DNA from: an uncultured Prevotella sp.
GTDB taxonomy: Bacteria > Bacteroidota > Bacteroidia > Bacteroidales > Bacteroidaceae
DNA: 64,000 bases
Direction of reading: 5' to 3'
Assembly (NCBI GenBank): GCA_944320355.1
Contig: CALUHC010000022.1
Coordinates: forward strand, 1-64,000
Below, piece by piece: positions 61,061 to 64,000 of this stretch; positions within the stretch are counted from its first letter, which is position 1; every line of letters begins with the position of its first letter. Made by a program: the position numbers and the translations under genes. The notes under the pieces are model-generated. The model had not been told where the DNA came from. It did not search any database and worked only from the letters and a program-made list of their open reading frames with translations.

Positions 61061-61930
61061 TTACCCTATTATCTTCTCGCTGACCAGTTCCTTGATCATG
61101 CACTCTATGTCGGCATCACCGGCCGAGAGACGCTTGCACTCCTTGGCTTGGAACACTATGTTCTGCACGGCTTTCACCTTGGTGGGCGAGCCGCTGAGGC
61201 CGCATTGCTGCGGGTCGCCGTCAACGTCGGCCACCGACCACTGGTTCAGTGTGAGGTAAGGGCGCTCCTCATACAGCTTTGCGTAGGCCATGTCGGGCGT
61301 GCGCTCCATGGGCGCCGTGGCGTGCTTGTACTTCATCACGAGCTTGGCGTTGCAGGGGCGGCAGGGTGCCGCGCTGCCGTTTACGGTGATGACGATGGGC
61401 ATCGGGGCCTCGACCGTCTCCACTCCTCCGTCTATGTGGCGGCGGATGGTCACCTTGCCGTCCTCGCACTTCAGTATCTCCTCGGCGTAGGTCACCTGGC
61501 TCAGGCCCAGCTTCTCGGCCACTTGCGGCCCCACCTGTGCCGTGTCGCCGTCGATGGCCTGCCGTCCGCCTATCACGATGTCAACTCCGCCGATTTTCTT
61601 TATGGCCGTGGCCAGTGCGTATGATGTGGCCAGTGTGTCGGCGCCGGCAAAGAGACGGTCTGTGAGCAGCCAGCCCGTGTCGGCTCCGCGGTATAGTCCC
61701 TGGCGGATGATTTCGGCGGCGCGCGGAGGCCCCATGGTCAGTATTCCCACGGTGGAGCCGGGGTTCTGCTCCTTCAGGCGCAACGCCTGCTCGAGTGCGT
61801 TCAGGTCCTCGGGGTTGAAGATGGCGGGCAGCGCGGCGCGGTTCACCGTGCCTTCGGCCGTCATTGCGTCCTTGCCCACGTTTCTTGTGTCCGGAACTTG
61901 CTTTGCAAGTACTACGATTTTTAGACTCAT
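61061..61930 (-). CDS. etfB: Electron transfer flavoprotein, beta subunit
   Basis: 289 residues from ATG 61930. It starts with the family motif LKIVVLAKQVPDTRNV. AMP/FAD-contact segments are ILTMGPPRAAEIIRQGLYRGAD, IVIGGRQAIDGDTAQVGPQVAEKLGL and NAKLVMKYKHA. It is the first gene of the etfB-etfA-(four-helix-bundle)-dehydrogenase set. The promoter box TACTTTTGC at 62003-62011 lies 73 bp upstream. The longer frame through the promoter is not translated. Confidence 0.95.
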   Translation of the reverse strand: MSLKIVVLAKQVPDTRNVGKDAMTAEGTVNRAALPAIFNPEDLNALEQALRLKEQNPGSTVGILTMGPPRAAEIIRQGLYRGADTGWLLTDRLFAGADTLATSYALATAIKKIGGVDIVIGGRQAIDGDTAQVGPQVAEKLGLSQVTYAEEILKCEDGKVTIRRHIDGGVETVEAPMPIVITVNGSAAPCRPCNAKLVMKYKHATAPMERTPDMAYAKLYEERPYLTLNQWSVADVDGDPQQCGLSGSPTKVKAVQNIVFQAKECKRLSAGDADIECMIKELVSEKIIG

Positions 61931-62002
61931 ATTAAATTGATAGTTATTGTGAAATATTGCTCGATTAGTAATGGCTGTGCCAGAGGTGCGGCACGGCCGT
62001 TG

Positions 62003-62011
62003 GCAAAAGTA
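62003..62011 (-). promoter_or_regulatory. -7 box for etfB
   Basis: TACTTTTGC on the minus strand, 73 bp before the ATG. A T-rich stretch lies upstream. Confidence 0.6.
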
Positions 62012-62111
62012 ACTCTTTTTTGGCGGTTGGCCAAAGAAAAAGCGCAAAAAGTGTGCCTGCGCTTCCTATTCGGCGGTTGTCCGTGGCGGTATGTGCTGGG
62101 CGGCTCTTGCT

Positions 62112-63203
62112 TCAGTCTTCGAATTCGAGGTAGCCTTCCACCCATTCCGCGCGGTGCAGTTCGGCTTCGGGCGACGGGTTTGACACTGCCAGCCCTATGA
62201 GCCTTATGGGATGGGTGGCTGACACTTCGACCTGTTTGAGCAGCCGTTTTGCCGGGGCTAGAATGTCGTCTTTGGTCTGCAGGACATTGTGGAGAGTGAT
62301 GCTGCGCGTTATCTGCGTGAAGTCGCCGTACTTCACTTTGAGCGTCAGCGTGTGGCCTTCGAAGTGCCCTTTGGCTATGCGCTCCACGAGTTCGAGCACA
62401 GTGTGGTAAAGCTCTATCAGTGCCGTGGAGCGCAGTCCGGTGTCGCTTTCGAGTGTGTGCTCGCACCCGACAGACTTTCTTACGTATTCCGTCTCCACGG
62501 GGCGGTTGTCCACTCCGCGCGCAAAGTCGTAGTATGTGCGCCCCATCTTGCCGAACACTTCGGTGAGATGGGCCAGCGAGCATTTCCTGAGGTCGGCCCC
62601 GGTGAAGATTCCCATGTAGTGCATCCGGTTGGCTGTGCGCGGCCCCACGCCCCAGAACTGCTCTATCTTCAGTCCCGCTATGAAGTCGAGGGCGCGGTCG
62701 GGGTGTATCACTGTCATGCCGTCGGGCTTGCGGTAGTCTGAGGCTATCTTGGCCAGGAACTTGTTGTACGACACGCCTGCCGATGCCGTCAGCCCGAGTT
62801 CGCTGCGTATGCGCTGCCTTATCTCGCGGGCGATGTCCACCGCTAGGTCGACGCCGCGCTTGTTTTGTGTCACGTCGAGAAAGGCTTCGTCTATCGACAG
62901 TGGCTCGATTAGGTCTGTGTAGTCATGGAATATGGCGTGGATTTGCTCAGACACGGCCTTGTAGGCCTCGTGGCGGCCGTTCACTATGACGAGTGTGGGG
63001 CAGAGGCGCTTGGCCCGTGTCATGGGCATGGCCGACCGGACGCCATAGCGGCGGGCCTCGTAGCTGGCCGTGGACACCACCCCGCGCGGCCCGTCGTGGC
63101 CCACGGCCACGGGCAGTCCGCGCAGTTCGGGGCGGTCGCGCTGTTCAACGGATGCGAAAAATGCGTCCATGTCTATGTGTATTATCTTGCGCTCGGCGGT
63201 CAT
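62112..63203 (-). CDS. dinB: DNA polymerase IV (Y family)
   Basis: 363 residues. The first catalytic motif is IHIDMDAFFASVEQRDRPEL with steric region GVVSTASYEARRYGVRSAM. The second is EPLSIDEAFLDVT, with the metal-binding Asp-Glu pair. Helix-hairpin-helix (IEQFWGVGPRTANRMHYMGI) and little-finger regions follow. It performs error-prone translesion synthesis across damaged bases. It overlaps the phosphopantetheinyl transferase gene by 4 bp. No LexA-like box was recognised upstream. Confidence 0.96.
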   Translation of the reverse strand: MTAERKIIHIDMDAFFASVEQRDRPELRGLPVAVGHDGPRGVVSTASYEARRYGVRSAMPMTRAKRLCPTLVIVNGRHEAYKAVSEQIHAIFHDYTDLIEPLSIDEAFLDVTQNKRGVDLAVDIAREIRQRIRSELGLTASAGVSYNKFLAKIASDYRKPDGMTVIHPDRALDFIAGLKIEQFWGVGPRTANRMHYMGIFTGADLRKCSLAHLTEVFGKMGRTYYDFARGVDNRPVETEYVRKSVGCEHTLESDTGLRSTALIELYHTVLELVERIAKGHFEGHTLTLKVKYGDFTQITRSITLHNVLQTKDDILAPAKRLLKQVEVSATHPIRLIGLAVSNPSPEAELHRAEWVEGYLEFED

Positions 63204-63763
63204 CTCTCAGTGCAAATGGTGAACACGTAGCCCCGTTCCTCGTTCACGGTGGTGGCAAAGCGGGCTGTGCATCCGCAGAGCACGCCCTTCAGCTCGCGGC
63301 GTATGCCCTCGCCGGTCAGCTTGAGCAGGCTTTCCTTCATGGTCCACAGGCGGATGAAGGCCACGTCGGGGCGCGGGTCGGCCGTGACTGATGCCAGTTC
63401 GCCGGCGTTGAGCACGCGCTCTGCCAGCCGTTCCTTGAAGGGGCGTATGCGCTCTATGTCGGCTCCCACCGGCTCGCTGCCTATGGCGCACAGGGCGGCC
63501 GCGGGGCAGTGGCTGAGGCTGAAGTGAATGTCGGGGCGGCCTGCGATGAACGGTTTGCCGCCGTCTGCGTAGCCGAACTCTGGCGGCTCTGCGATGCCGT
63601 ACTCGGCTCTGAGCCCCTGCCACAGCAGCATATATGCCGCGGCGCACAGGCGGCGGTCTGTGTCGTGGCGGTGGCGCAGGGCCTGCTCGCGCCGCCATGC
63701 TGGCAGCTGCCTGAGGGCTGCCGCGAGGTCGAAAGAGCTGATGTCGTCGTTGATGTAGAGCAT
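63200..63763 (-). CDS. 4'-Phosphopantetheinyl transferase (Sfp type)
   Basis: 187 residues. The Sfp/AcpT signature is present: FSLSHCPAAALCAI, VGADIERIRPF (metal Asp/Glu) and LWTMKESLLKLTGEGI. It transfers 4'-phosphopantetheine from CoA to acyl- or peptidyl-carrier proteins. Its short length suggests the stand-alone type active on fatty-acid ACP or a small set of carriers. It is translated just before dinB with a 4-bp overlap (ATGA), an odd functional pairing. Confidence 0.92.
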   Translation of the reverse strand: MLYINDDISSFDLAAALRQLPAWRREQALRHRHDTDRRLCAAAYMLLWQGLRAEYGIAEPPEFGYADGGKPFIAGRPDIHFSLSHCPAAALCAIGSEPVGADIERIRPFKERLAERVLNAGELASVTADPRPDVAFIRLWTMKESLLKLTGEGIRRELKGVLCGCTARFATTVNEERGYVFTICTER

Positions 63764-63846
63764 GGGCGTGGTGGGAATGGGGTGGAGTGGGTGGGTTTCT
63801 TAGGCTTCTTAGGCGGCCTATAGATGCCTGAAGGCGGCCTGAAGGG

Positions 63847-64000
63847 CTATTCCTCCTGCCCGTCTTCCGGCTTTTCTGCCTTTTCGAGCAGTGCTTCGCG
63901 CGGTTGCGGAATCTTGCGGTTGGGGTTCTCCTTCGCGCCGAGGTCAATCAGTTCGCGGCCTTTCTTGACCACGCTCTGGTTGCCGCTCACGAGCTTGTTG
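63847..64000 (-). CDS. C-terminal end of a probable DNA recombination protein RmuC (5' part outside window)
   Basis: Only the last 50 residues are seen. The frame reads NKLVSGNQSVVKKGRELIDLGAKENPNRKIPQ and then a charged tail ending GQEE. The segment 'L-x-G-x-x-S-V-x-K' followed by 'LGAK' is what I recall from the C-terminus of Bacteroidota RmuC proteins. The call rests on this short match, so it is tentative. The gene precedes the transferase gene by 83 bp on the same strand. Confidence 0.45.
   Translation of the reverse strand, partial: NKLVSGNQSVVKKGRELIDLGAKENPNRKIPQPREALLEKAEKPEDGQEE

Noticed and set aside
1-64000. tRNA, rRNA or riboswitch genes
   Set aside because: I looked for cloverleaf ends, T-loop sequences and conserved rRNA stretches in the gaps and saw none. 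A covariance-model search would settle this.
1-64000. Integrated prophage or integrative element
   Set aside because: No integrase, relaxase, tail or capsid genes are present. The mobile-looking items are all short non-coding repeats.

Overview
The window is a chromosomal segment of a GC-rich member of the Bacteroidota, most likely order Bacteroidales (Prevotellaceae- or Muribaculaceae-like; genus not resolved). The evidence is: many promoters of the Bacteroidota form (TTTG or TTG, about 19-20 bases, then TAnnTTTG(C)); SprA, the outer-membrane translocon of the type IX secretion system (T9SS); fimbrillin-like lipoproteins; a BspA-like leucine-rich surface protein; DUF4230, DUF4249 and DUF4738 family proteins; a GT117 (DUF2723) protein; and meso-diaminopimelate dehydrogenase. 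No rRNA, tRNA or CRISPR array was recognised. I call 48 coding regions, two of them cut by the window ends. Several starts were moved to internal ATGs on promoter or family evidence.

Layout. 1-6.9 kb (minus): the 5' part of a large lipoprotein (fimbrillin-like, leucine-rich repeats, BACON, M64-type peptidase), a fimbrillin-family lipoprotein, an acetyl-xylan-esterase-like hydrolase and an unknown protein. 7-27.6 kb (plus): small membrane protein, Fur-family regulator, serine acetyltransferase, THUMP RNA methyltransferase followed directly by an S9 dipeptidyl peptidase, K+/H+ antiporter, secreted endonuclease I with a T9SS tail, PurD, two membrane proteins, a metal-binding lipoprotein and ABC ATPase without a permease gene, GT117, a polysaccharide deacetylase and QueG. 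28.4-34.7 kb: a TonB-dependent receptor/DUF4249 pair between two lipoproteins. 34.8-37.9 kb (minus): HipA/HipB module, a small membrane-protein pair including a 34-residue protein, and Ddh. 38.2-47.5 kb: RuvA, SprA (2521 aa), TrmO. 47.8-54.5 kb: two DUF4230 genes, DUF4890- and DUF4738-type genes, NadB, and a PBP4-type peptidase. 54.7-57.5 kb: MscS channel and a three-gene HipB-HipS-HipT system with three operators. 57.7-64 kb (minus): acyl-CoA dehydrogenase and both ETF subunits, interrupted by a four-helix-bundle gene, then DinB, a phosphopantetheinyl transferase and probably the end of RmuC.

The most unusual content is intergenic. Nine gaps carry arrays of four 22-bp units, each built around the near-palindrome AAACGGCNCGTTT. 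Four arrays sit inside a longer dispersed element of about 400 bp that falls into two sequence subfamilies. Of the other five, four carry a conserved CTGATTATCA-type tag on one side. Further repeat families are: a MITE-like element with perfect 20-bp terminal inverted repeats (two copies), another terminal-inverted-repeat element whose flanking repeat overlaps the fur stop codon, short CCCTCCCC/GGGGAGGG palindromes abutting stop codons, a GTTAACTCCC repeat family, a duplicated promoter with operator-like palindrome before endonuclease I, and a 77-bp promoter cassette duplicated exactly in front of two unrelated genes. I recognise no described system in the 22-bp arrays. They are the best candidate for something new.
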